A DNA stretch of 63,383 nt from Candidatus Heimdallarchaeota archaeon (GTDB lineage Archaea; Asgardarchaeota; Heimdallarchaeia; JABLTI01). The translations under genes were made by a program, and so were the position numbers. This document shows, piece after piece, positions 1 through 7,708 of the stretch; the stretch's first letter is position 1, and each line of letters starts with the position of its first letter. The stretch lies in assembly GCA_019894765.1 (NCBI GenBank), contig JAGXNT010000034.1, positions 1 to 63,383 on the forward strand. The letters are read 5' to 3'. The notes beneath the pieces were generated by a model, which did not search any database, had not been told where the DNA came from, and worked only from the letters and a program-made list of their open reading frames with translations.

Positions 1-413
1 GCTGAATTGTAGATTTTTTGATTTCCAACGATTTCCATAACGAAGGCACTTGGGTCTTTTACTTCCCAGTAATATTCCCCATGGAATTGTAATGGAGCTA
101 AGTCCATTGTTTGGCTTCTTCCGCCGAATTTTCCTTTGTAATCGCTTAAGCTGATAAAAATGACTTCAGCGTTAAAGGGTGATCGGTCAAATCCAACAAT
201 TCTTGAGAGGAATTTTGTGATCAATGGAAGATTCTTAGTTGTGATGAAGTGTCTTCCTGGTGTTAGAACGTCGTAAGCTTTGCCTTCCTTAAACAGGATG
301 GCTGCTTGATTTTGTTTGACAATAATCTGAGAGCCCCAACCGATTCGATCATCAGGGTGTCTGTAGACAATGTCTCCGGGCCTGGCGCCCATCCATTCGT
401 AAACTTCTGGCAC
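1..413 (-). CDS. SPFH-domain protein, N-terminal part (cut by window edge)
   Basis: The first 137 residues are visible; the gene runs off the left edge. The start is GTG at 413-411, preceded by an AGGTGA ribosome-binding site. The protein opens with MPEVYEWMGARPGD, then a stretch reading ...GSQIIVKQNQAAILFKEGK, followed by the glycine/proline turn LTPGRH. This layout (short lead, an IVKQNQAAIL strand, a TPGRH-like turn) is typical of the SPFH proteins related to bacterial YdjI, often annotated as virion core protein family. They form membrane-associated or cytosolic oligomers. The family call rests on pattern recognition only, and the C-terminal part, often a zinc ribbon in this family, is outside the window. 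It is divergent from the E1-like gene at 630. Confidence 0.7.
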   Translation of the reverse strand, partial: MPEVYEWMGARPGDIVYRHPDDRIGWGSQIIVKQNQAAILFKEGKAYDVLTPGRHFITTKNLPLITKFLSRIVGFDRSPFNAEVIFISLSDYKGKFGGRSQTMDLAPLQFHGEYYWEVKDPSAFVMEIVGNQKIYNS

Positions 414-629
414 GTTTTTTTTCACCTAAAGTTATATTCTTCTTAAAATTACGTAATTTTATTACCATTTTTGGTAATGCTGAGTTATTTCAAACACATT
501 AAGTATAAAAATCATTGCAAAGGGAAACAACAAGAAGTATTTCTTTATACATATGTTATATCGAAAAAGTTAATTGCGTTAATTGTAGAAAAAGCATTAG
601 AATCAATCAAGAATAGAGCGTAGAGAGTA

Positions 630-1622
630 ATGTCTAGGTACGACCGACAAATGCGTATTGAAGGCTGGGACCAAGAAAAGGTCAGTAAAGCCACTGTTTT
701 AGTTGCAGGCGTTGGTGCACTTGGTTCTTTTATTGCTACTAATATGGCTCTCAGTGGTGTTGGACAGCTCATTCTGGTTGATATGGATACTATTGAGACT
801 TCTAATCTTAATCGTCAGCTTCTTTTCCGAAAAAGGGATGTTCGGAAGTACAAATCTGAAGTGGCTGCTCGTAGGCTTCGTAGACTTAATCCTGACATAG
901 ACATCGTTTCTCTTCCTGAGAGATTGGAAACCATTAAGCGAACTCATTATGAGAAAGCCGATGTTATTGTCGCGGGGCTTGATTCTTTTGATGCTAGGCG
1001 CTGGTTAAATTCTCTTGTTGTAGACAAGAAGAAACCTTTGATTTCCGGTGGCATGTATGGATTAATGGGTCATGTTCAAAGAATCATTCCGTTTGAAACT
1101 CCTTGTTTTGAGTGCCAACCTTTGATTCCTCAAGAGAAACTAAGTCAAGCTTGTAGTCCGCTTGGTGAGAAGCGTAAAGATCAACCAAAGAAACCTGAGG
1201 CACCTATGCCTGCTGTTGCAACTATGTCTATGATCATTGGTGGAATTATTAGTCAGGAAGCGATAAAGCACATTATGAAGCTTGGAGAACCCTTAGATAA
1301 TTATCTCTTCTATGATGGTAAAAGTAATACTACAACTGTTTTACATCTCGAGAGGAAATTCAATTGTCCTGTCTGCGGTGGTTTCTATGCGTTAGATGAA
1401 GCAACCCTAACTGTTGAAGACGGGGAAACCATTGGTGACTTATCAACTCGAGTTGCTTTTGCCTTTGGTTTAGCTGATCCGAAAATAATGTTGAAGGGAG
1501 TCATCCTCGATAAGGAAATTATCATTAGTAAGAAGAATCTGAAATCCGGCAGCAAATTATTTGTTATGGATGAGCGTTTAGCCAAACCTCTGAAACTTAT
1601 CATCCAGAAGCACATGGATTAA
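630..1622 (+). CDS. E1-like ubiquitin/SUMO-type activating enzyme (ThiF/UBA superfamily)
   Basis: Adenylates the C-terminus of a ubiquitin-like protein. The nucleotide loop GVGALGS is at residues 27-33, D51-x-D53 and SNLNRQ at 58-63, K75 and D118 with R123/R124 follow. A structural zinc site is formed by C159-x2-C162 and C247-x2-C250. C175, in QACSPL, sits where UBA2/UBA3-type enzymes carry the thioester cysteine. Residues about 255-330 read as an extra beta-rich domain (LTVEDGETIGDL... LKSGSKLFVM) that resembles the ubiquitin-fold E2-recruiting domain of eukaryotic E1s; that is inference. Length (330 aa) is longer than bacterial ThiF/MoeB (about 250) and fits a single-chain Asgard E1. No ubiquitin or E2 gene is adjacent, but a JAMM protease (24292) and a RING-like gene (36100) lie in the window. 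ThiF/MoeB-like sulfur-carrier activation is the alternative. Confidence 0.85.
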   Translation: MSRYDRQMRIEGWDQEKVSKATVLVAGVGALGSFIATNMALSGVGQLILVDMDTIETSNLNRQLLFRKRDVRKYKSEVAARRLRRLNPDIDIVSLPERLETIKRTHYEKADVIVAGLDSFDARRWLNSLVVDKKKPLISGGMYGLMGHVQRIIPFETPCFECQPLIPQEKLSQACSPLGEKRKDQPKKPEAPMPAVATMSMIIGGIISQEAIKHIMKLGEPLDNYLFYDGKSNTTTVLHLERKFNCPVCGGFYALDEATLTVEDGETIGDLSTRVAFAFGLADPKIMLKGVILDKEIIISKKNLKSGSKLFVMDERLAKPLKLIIQKHMD

Positions 1623-1750
1623 TTCATTTCTCTTGCACTTTTTTGTCGCAAATAAATGCTAAAACTCTTATATTTATCAATTAGTTTTTGAGTTAGTTTA
1701 ACTATTATAATATAACAATCACTCTATTCCTAAAGGAAGAGGTGGATCTT

Positions 1751-2737
1751 TTGATCGTAGACAAACACCAACAGCAGTTTTATCAAGATGTTGCTCAAGT
1801 TTTGCAGCAATCACACTATGATATATCTACTCCCTTACTTGGTAGTGGTGGTTGTTTCGATCTTGTTGCTAAAAAACAATCCATTCTTCTCCTCATCAAA
1901 TTGATTACCAATATTGATAGTTTCAAAGAGGACCAAGCGTATGAGCTCCGAAAATTGTCTCTCATGTTATCAGGTTTCCCTATAATTGTTGGACAAAATA
2001 TTCGAAGCAATGCTGAAATTGAAGATGGAGTTGTCTATACCCGGTATGAGATTCCAGCAGTTTCCAAAGATACTTTACGAAATTTACTCGTTAAGAATTT
2101 ACCTCCTTTGATCTATGCGTATCGTGGCGGATTCAAAGTGAAATTTGATGGAGACCTTTTGAAAGAGAAACGTTTGGAGAAAAGCTATAGTTTGGGTGAT
2201 CTTGCTCGAGAGATTGGTGTTTCTAAAAGAGCGGTTTATGAATATGAACGGGGCACAGTGGATGTATCTCATGAAATAGCTATGAGAATAGAAGAATTAC
2301 TTGATGAACCACTCACCGTTGCAATAAATCTCTTTGAGGAGATGAGGCGTATTGGTTCTGTTACCACTCCAAGCACTCATGATGGTGCTCCCAAAAGTGA
2401 TATTGAGCGAGAAGTCAAGAAGCACTTTGATGATATAGGTATGAAGAATCAACTCTGGACCAAGAAGATTCCCATTAGGGTTTTAGCAAAATCAATGGAA
2501 CCCATCGATGAAATGGAGAAATTTTACACTACAATCACCAGTATTTCTGAGCAACCTTCAAGTGATGATGTAGAGCAGAAAATCCTCATCACATACAGTA
2601 TTTCCAAAATTGCTGAAGCAGATCCTTTGATTGTTTTAGGAGATGATTCAAAGAAAACCTCTATTGATGACGCTTCCGTTATCTCAATTGATGATCTCAT
2701 TAAATCAAAAAAGAAGAAACCAGCTGAAAAGAATTAA
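1751..2737 (+). CDS. XRE-family archaeal transcription regulator (COG1395-like)
   Basis: About 328 residues. The N-terminal 120 residues have a restriction-endonuclease-like look (GSGGCFDLVAKKQSILLLIKL). A lambda-repressor type helix-turn-helix lies around residues 135-190: LKEKRLEKSYSLGDLAREIG, then VSKRAVYEYERGT. The C-terminal 130 residues are a conserved-looking unassigned domain. This matches the widespread archaeal regulator family COG1395. The longest frame begins with GTG at 1742, but that codon lies inside the ribosome-binding site (GAGGTGGATC), so TTG at 1751 is the better start. It converges on rnhB with one base between stops. Target genes are unknown. Confidence 0.8.
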   Translation: MIVDKHQQQFYQDVAQVLQQSHYDISTPLLGSGGCFDLVAKKQSILLLIKLITNIDSFKEDQAYELRKLSLMLSGFPIIVGQNIRSNAEIEDGVVYTRYEIPAVSKDTLRNLLVKNLPPLIYAYRGGFKVKFDGDLLKEKRLEKSYSLGDLAREIGVSKRAVYEYERGTVDVSHEIAMRIEELLDEPLTVAINLFEEMRRIGSVTTPSTHDGAPKSDIEREVKKHFDDIGMKNQLWTKKIPIRVLAKSMEPIDEMEKFYTTITSISEQPSSDDVEQKILITYSISKIAEADPLIVLGDDSKKTSIDDASVISIDDLIKSKKKKPAEKN

Positions 2738-2738
2738 G

Positions 2739-3416
2739 TTATTCTGTATTTGAGAAAAACTCATCCAAGTTTGATTGTTCATGGATACGAATCACTCTTT
2801 TTGATGTTTCCCAGCTTTTCCGAGCAATAACAGGTAACTCCCCATGTTCAGAGTAATAATCCATTAAGAATTGATTTGTTTTTCGATCATGTGAATACCC
2901 ACTTCCAAAATCAACACCGAATTCTTTGTGGGCTTTCGCTATTTCTTGATCCCTAATGACTTTTGCTATTACTGATGCTGCAGATACAATGGGATATTTT
3001 ACATCAGCAAAATGCTCAGCTACTATGTTTTCCTGGACATTTTTCCTGAGAATTTGTTGCATTCTATTAGCGTTTCTATCACAAGCATCCACGAAAGCCA
3101 TTTTCCATTTAGTTAATGCCCCTAACATTTTGATCATTGCGTTTATTTCAATTCTATTCAGATTCGTTGCATTATTTCGCAAAGCATCAATTTCATACGC
3201 ATCAATTATTACAACTTGATAATCAATGGCAAGCTTCAAAATATCTTCATACATACTTTCTCTCTTTACTTTGGGCATTAATTTTGAATCAGTTAGTCCT
3301 TCCTCTACTAGTGGATCTAAATCCTTCTCGTTTATTACCACACCTGCAATAACTAATGGACCTAGTACTGGTCCTCGACCTGCTTCATCAATTCCAGCTA
3401 TATACATCTGATTCAT
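2739..3416 (-). CDS. rnhB: Ribonuclease HII
   Basis: Cleaves RNA in RNA-DNA hybrids and removes misincorporated ribonucleotides. The N-terminal motif GIDEAGRGPVLGPLVIAG holds the paired acidic residues (D10, E11). A second acidic residue lies in FVDACD at about 112, and the IVSAASVIAKVIRD block at about 143-158 is diagnostic for HII enzymes. At 225 aa it has the usual archaeal length. Start ATG at 3416; a second ATG nine bases downstream is also possible. It begins a run of minus-strand genes with trm1 and rlmE upstream. Confidence 0.95.
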   Translation of the reverse strand: MNQMYIAGIDEAGRGPVLGPLVIAGVVINEKDLDPLVEEGLTDSKLMPKVKRESMYEDILKLAIDYQVVIIDAYEIDALRNNATNLNRIEINAMIKMLGALTKWKMAFVDACDRNANRMQQILRKNVQENIVAEHFADVKYPIVSAASVIAKVIRDQEIAKAHKEFGVDFGSGYSHDRKTNQFLMDYYSEHGELPVIARKSWETSKRVIRIHEQSNLDEFFSNTE

Positions 3417-3458
3417 GTAAAAACAAGTATACCTACACTAAAAATTTTTCACCACTGC

Positions 3459-4685
3459 TTATATGTTCAGCACTTTCTTCATGGCGGAGACTATTTTGTC
3501 GATGGGAGCATCTGTTTTTATGGAGTTGGTTCGAAAATGAGTTCTTGTCGCTGAGTATCCGCCTTTCGCTAATTCTTCCATGACTGCTTCCACTTTTGGT
3601 GATGGGATATTCAATTTATCGGATATTTGGTGGAGATCAAAAAAACAGATTCCTGCATTAGTTTGCTGGGCTTTCACTTCTTCTTCTATTAGAACTAACA
3701 TTTTTCCCATTTTTTTCTGGGACCCATAATTCGTTTTATTGTCTTCTACTTCACTTTTCAGTTTATTTACAAACTGCTCATCATATAAATCGCCTAGCCA
3801 GACTGGTCCCCCTAGTAATCTATGCTTATTTTGGCAGTCAGGACATTCTTTTGTTAAAGAATTAATTAACCCTTTTCTGCTTTCAATTGCATAGCACTTT
3901 AGGCAATGAGCGATATATCCCAAAGTATTCATTGATTCTTTTGCTTTCGTTATCCCTTTCTCAGCTACGACATAAGCTCTGATGTAGTGTTCTGTGCTAT
4001 GTGCGAATATTGGTTTAGTGCCTTTTCCATGTCTTGCTAAATTTGTTGCAATGAAACCGATAAGCATTCGGACTGCCACTTCATGTCCTATAGATGAATG
4101 AATAGGTTTGGATGCATATTTTCGTATACATGCTTTTGGATATACACCACACATCGTAGCCATATCTGTGGATGTTACTGCGAGGAATCCATTGTAACCT
4201 AATGCTTGAGCTGCTGAATCCATAAAAACTGAGGGCGAACCAAAGGGATCAACATCTATCACATCAAATCTATTTCCACTTGCGGCATGTCTAATCATGA
4301 GTTCACATGCATCGTCCATATGCACACTGGTTTTTTCTGTTAATTTTAGTTGTTTTACGTTTTCTTTGATTAGTTCAACTGCATGCGGATTCCGATCATT
4401 AATTACTACTGAAATGTTCTCTAGTTCATTCGCAATTCTAACTGCTCGTATTCCACTTCCCGCCATAGGTTCACAATAGAACAAACTCTCTTTCTTGGAT
4501 AACAAGTCAATATACACACGAAGAGTTGCTAAAGCAAAATCCCTGTTTAATTCCATTACTTTATTATAAAAAACAGGTGCGTCTGAAGGAGGATAACTTG
4601 AAGGTGATTTCCTAAAGGCTTCAACATCAGGTACCAGAATCTTTGTTTTTCCTTCTACAACGGTCTCTAGAGGATAATCAACCAT
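3459..4685 (-). CDS. trm1: tRNA (guanine26-N2)-dimethyltransferase Trm1
   Basis: Makes N2,N2-dimethylguanosine at position 26 of tRNA using S-adenosylmethionine. The 408-residue protein shows the N-terminal FYNKVMELNRDFALATLR block, the SAM motif CEPMAGSGIRAVRIANE, the catalytic-type motif DVDPFGSPSVF and the class-specific TSTDMATMCGVYPKAC segment. The C-terminal half holds a zinc-binding cysteine set (CLKCYAI... CPDC) and a winged-helix-like end. Its ATG overlaps the stop of rlmE by eight bases, so the two tRNA/rRNA methyltransferases are translationally coupled. Confidence 0.95.
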   Translation of the reverse strand: MVDYPLETVVEGKTKILVPDVEAFRKSPSSYPPSDAPVFYNKVMELNRDFALATLRVYIDLLSKKESLFYCEPMAGSGIRAVRIANELENISVVINDRNPHAVELIKENVKQLKLTEKTSVHMDDACELMIRHAASGNRFDVIDVDPFGSPSVFMDSAAQALGYNGFLAVTSTDMATMCGVYPKACIRKYASKPIHSSIGHEVAVRMLIGFIATNLARHGKGTKPIFAHSTEHYIRAYVVAEKGITKAKESMNTLGYIAHCLKCYAIESRKGLINSLTKECPDCQNKHRLLGGPVWLGDLYDEQFVNKLKSEVEDNKTNYGSQKKMGKMLVLIEEEVKAQQTNAGICFFDLHQISDKLNIPSPKVEAVMEELAKGGYSATRTHFRTNSIKTDAPIDKIVSAMKKVLNI

Positions 4686-5334
4686 CTTCCTTTCCTTCTA
4701 CTTTCTTTGGTTTCTTCCTTATTCTTAAAGGACCTTTTTTCAATCCCTTAGCAATAGCATACGTTTCAGCACTAGTTTTTCTTGATGCCATTGGTTTGTA
4801 AAAATAGACGAAATGAAATAATTTTTTCAAATTAGCAATGTAATCTTCAAATAAATCTCCCATAAATAACTTGCAGACAAATTTTCCCCCTCTTTTCAGT
4901 AAACCCGAAGCACATAATCTTAATGCTTGTTCTGTGAGATATATTTGCCTTGCGTGATCAGTACTCCAATTTCCGGTTACATTTGGACTTAAGTCAGAAA
5001 TAATTATGTCTACTGGTTCACCGATAATTGTCTTTAACCGTTCATGGGTTTCTGGATCAGAGATATCTCCTTGGATAGCTAAGACATTATCCATTGGTTC
5101 TAAGTATTCAAGATCAACTGCAAATACTCTCCCATTGGGAATTACAAGATGACTTGCCACTTGGGACCAACCACCTGGTGCTGCTCCTATATCTATAACT
5201 AAGTCCCCTGCTTTGAACACGTTGAATTTCTTATGAATTTGTATTAATTTATACGAGGCTCTTGAGCGGTAGCCTTCTCTTACTGCTTCTCGATAATAGA
5301 ATTCTCTTTGTCGTGTTCTTCGTCTGTGACTCAT
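4678..5334 (-). CDS. rlmE: FtsJ/RlmE-family ribose 2'-O-methyltransferase
   Basis: Methylates ribose in 23S rRNA (RlmE) or tRNA (Trm7-like). Features in order: RSRASYKLIQIHKKF with the catalytic lysine region, SAM motif DIGAAPGGWSQVA, DISD-type loop GDISDPE, the IISDLSPNVTGNWSTDH block and the second catalytic lysine in GGKFVCKLFMG. K-D-K-E architecture is complete in outline, with the last acidic residue expected in TSAETYAIA. The C-terminus is lysine-rich. 218 aa is normal. Upstream of trm1 with an eight-base overlap. Confidence 0.93.
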   Translation of the reverse strand: MSHRRRTRQREFYYREAVREGYRSRASYKLIQIHKKFNVFKAGDLVIDIGAAPGGWSQVASHLVIPNGRVFAVDLEYLEPMDNVLAIQGDISDPETHERLKTIIGEPVDIIISDLSPNVTGNWSTDHARQIYLTEQALRLCASGLLKRGGKFVCKLFMGDLFEDYIANLKKLFHFVYFYKPMASRKTSAETYAIAKGLKKGPLRIRKKPKKVEGKEDG

Positions 5335-5475
5335 TGGTTAATGCCCCGAATAATCTTTATGTGTTGGTAAATAAAAAAATAGAGATAATTTTAGTGTGTT
5401 TAGCTCTATTTCAAGAATCAAGTACCTTTTTGAGTTATTTGTAATTGATGATAAAAGTGAAAACTAATAGATTTA

Positions 5476-5871
5476 TTACTTTTCTTTTTCTTCATCAGGA
5501 TCTTTAAACAACCATTTTGAGAATAATGGGCAATCTACAGAGGATATAGGATTCCCAATATTACACCTATCAAGTTCGTAACAGGTGAAACAAGGACACC
5601 CATCAATATTGTCCCATCGGATGTCAAAGGTACTAGTCATTAATTTCCCTTCCAAACGCTCATTAAGATAGCGTTTTACGAAATCGGAACCATCTTTTGC
5701 TTTTACTAGCTTAAATTCTTCTCTTACAGATTCATCTTTCAAAAGCTTTTCAAGTTCTTTTTTATTCACAGACAAAACTTCTACAAGGTCATCTGCTGCG
5801 ATTTCTGTAACTCCACGTAATTCAAACATTTCTTGCAGTAATTGCTTGAATTCCTTTGTTATTGCAATCAT
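5476..5871 (-). CDS. RPC34/RPC39-like Fe-S cluster protein (RNA polymerase III subunit homologue)
   Basis: 131 residues. The first 70 residues look like a winged helix (LLQEMFELRGVTEIAADDLV). The C-terminal third carries CPCFTCYELDRC, then NPISSVDCPLFSKWL. This matches the C-terminal 4Fe-4S domain of eukaryotic RPC34 (C-x2-C-x5-C ... SPSNCxYxxxWL pattern). RPC34 orthologues are known in some archaea, so a role in transcription initiation is likely but inferred. It is shorter than the eukaryotic subunit because it has one winged helix instead of two or three. Start ATG at 5871. It lies just upstream of rlmE and trm1 on the same strand. Confidence 0.72.
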   Translation of the reverse strand: MIAITKEFKQLLQEMFELRGVTEIAADDLVEVLSVNKKELEKLLKDESVREEFKLVKAKDGSDFVKRYLNERLEGKLMTSTFDIRWDNIDGCPCFTCYELDRCNIGNPISSVDCPLFSKWLFKDPDEEKEK

Positions 5872-6134
5872 TGTTTTTCAAGACCTCAAAGTCAATTTCA
5901 TCTTGTGTGTTTATCTATTAGTGCAAAATGATAGATCAGCTCGTGGCTCTATTTCGTCTGATTTGTAGCTCAAATATACGGTTTCTTGTGCGCCTTTAGA
6001 TAATAGTTTACGTGAATATAGCATACTCACTTCTAACTATAAAGTATTGCGTGTTCTTATATAATAATTTTTCACTATCGATTCTATAGAATGTGAAGTT
6101 CGCAAGATGTTTGTTGATTTTTTATGGTTTTTCG

Positions 6135-6860
6135 TCACCATGTACTAAATGTTTTTGCTAATCGAGTGGGATAAGCAATTAAATACGGAAGATAAGCATC
6201 GATCGTTCCTTGGACAATATTCCATAAAGCATATCCTGCAGCGAGTATTAAAGCCATTTTTGGGTCAACTGTAATGGATATTCCGGAATACAAAGGAACA
6301 AAGGCGAACAAGTTGAGTGTAAACATCAATAGTAATCGAATGAGAACTGCTACAGCCATTAGAAATGGATAGTATTTCAGAAGGTTTTCAGAAGTTTCAT
6401 CTATTAAATTAATTATTCGACTTTTAGATGTGAATTTGTTTGTTTTGAAGAATAACCACGGGACAATGATCATTGGTATGGTTGCACTGAATTTCGCAAG
6501 CATTCCAACCCATGGAAGATATTCCGGTAGTAGTAAAATAAATACAGATCCTATCAGCGTTGCTAGTAATCCACCCCTTATTCCAAAAACAATGTATGCT
6601 AAGATCATTGGGATAGCAATAAAATCAATTATTTTGATACCCATTAATGGTACAGTAGGCATATAGGGATTTACAAGAAATGCAAAAACAATACTCATTC
6701 CTCCTAAAATTGCTCCTCCTGCTAATTCAACGAGCAATGTTTTACCTTTAAACTCCTTCATTTCAGGTAAATCTTCAGAGTCAGATTGTTCAAGCTTGCC
6801 TTCTATTGTGTCTGTTTGTTTTTCTGTTTTATCTATTTGTAAAGAACACACATATGTCAC
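6135..6860 (-). CDS. Multi-pass membrane protein, ECF transporter S-component type
   Basis: After a charged N-terminal tail of about 38 residues come roughly six hydrophobic helices, starting at LLVELAGGAILGGMSIVFAF. The order GGAILGG, FIAIPMILAYIVFGIRGGLLATLIG, and a late LILAAGYALWNIVQG helix resembles substrate-binding S-components of energy-coupling-factor vitamin transporters. No energizing ATPase or EcfT gene is adjacent and no riboswitch is evident upstream. The start is uncertain: the longest frame uses GTG at 6860, and ATG codons near residue 34 would remove most of the polar tail. Substrate unknown. Confidence 0.55.
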   Translation of the reverse strand: MTYVCSLQIDKTEKQTDTIEGKLEQSDSEDLPEMKEFKGKTLLVELAGGAILGGMSIVFAFLVNPYMPTVPLMGIKIIDFIAIPMILAYIVFGIRGGLLATLIGSVFILLLPEYLPWVGMLAKFSATIPMIIVPWLFFKTNKFTSKSRIINLIDETSENLLKYYPFLMAVAVLIRLLLMFTLNLFAFVPLYSGISITVDPKMALILAAGYALWNIVQGTIDAYLPYLIAYPTRLAKTFSTW

Positions 6861-7010
6861 CCGATTCGTGGAATAAATCTGTACATTTATTTCTATCTCA
6901 TAAATTATAAATAATATTTTGAATTACTCAATAATGAGTAACGCTTCTCAAAGCTAATTACCTTGAGATGATTTTGTTAATAAAAAGAAAAATAAAGATG
7001 TAGAGGTGAA

Positions 7011-7385
7011 TTATTCATCCTCTTCTTCTTCAACATCATCTTCTTTGGGTGGACGTAGTTCGCCACGACCAGGTCTTCTTCTAACCTCTGGGATTCGTGC
7101 TTCTTCAGCAACTTTTCTTTCAACAAGGTAGAGTTCTACAATGCCTTCATCATCTTTTATAGCTCGAACACGAACTTTTCTCGGAGGTTTTTGGATTCCT
7201 CGAGCCCAAATGAACTCATTTAATTCATTATCAATTATAATGTCTTCTGCCTTCATATGCCTGTAAATGAATTCCTTCATTATCCTAATGGCTCTTGGGG
7301 CTCTTTTTTGGCGAGTAGATAATTTCAACTTTGGATAGAAGGGAATGGTATAAATTCGTTCTTCTACAAGTTCATCTTCTGACAA
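7011..7385 (-). CDS. rpl31e: Large ribosomal subunit protein eL31
   Basis: Component of the large subunit near the exit tunnel, found only in archaea and eukaryotes. Residues 9-95 are a full eL31 domain: RIYTIPFYPKLKLSTRQKRA, then AIRIMKEFIYRHM and IWARGIQKPPRKVRVR. A 30-residue extension follows (EVRRRPGRGELRPPKEDD and an acidic run), longer than most archaeal eL31 proteins. The start is TTG at 7385. In many archaea eL31 is next to eL39 and eIF6; here eL39 is 5 kb away and eIF6 is not in the window. Confidence 0.93.
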   Translation of the reverse strand: MSEDELVEERIYTIPFYPKLKLSTRQKRAPRAIRIMKEFIYRHMKAEDIIIDNELNEFIWARGIQKPPRKVRVRAIKDDEGIVELYLVERKVAEEARIPEVRRRPGRGELRPPKEDDVEEEEDE

Positions 7386-7462
7386 TTTTTTTCACTCTCT
7401 GTTGACGGTCTGTTCTTATTACCTATTTTAAATTTACTATTAGTTTTCATTCAGTTTTTAGG

Positions 7463-7708
7463 TTAAAAACTGATCTCATATTTTGTAAGGATACTCTTAA
7501 TATCACTTATTGTATTCATTGCAGTAATATCATCATCTTCAAGTATGATATCGAAGTTTTGTTCAAGTTCTGAAATGATGACTAGGTGTGTCATGGAATC
7601 CCATGCTTCAAAATCCTTTCTTGATATTTTTTCCGTGATTTCTTCTTTGTCGACTAGTAGTATTTTACTAACAATATCTATGATTTTTTCGTGATTGTTT
7701 TCGTTCAA
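7463..7708 (-). CDS. Acyl carrier protein
   Basis: An 81-residue acidic four-helix carrier protein. The phosphopantetheine attachment site is Ser38 in EAWDSMTHLVII, matching the DSL/DSM motif. The start TTG overlaps the stop of the FkbH-like gene (TTGA), so the two are translationally coupled. Most archaea have no acyl carrier protein. The presence of its own phosphopantetheinyl transferase two genes upstream makes a dedicated carrier cassette clear. It probably carries a glyceryl or similar C3 unit loaded by the FkbH-like protein; that is inference from tetronate and glycan loci in bacteria. Confidence 0.9.
   Translation of the reverse strand: MNENNHEKIIDIVSKILLVDKEEITEKISRKDFEAWDSMTHLVIISELEQNFDIILEDDDITAMNTISDIKSILTKYEISF

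Noticed and set aside
6861..7010. Riboswitch upstream of the ECF-like membrane gene
   Set aside because: The spacer is short and A/T-rich; no conserved stem-loop or known aptamer motif was recognised.
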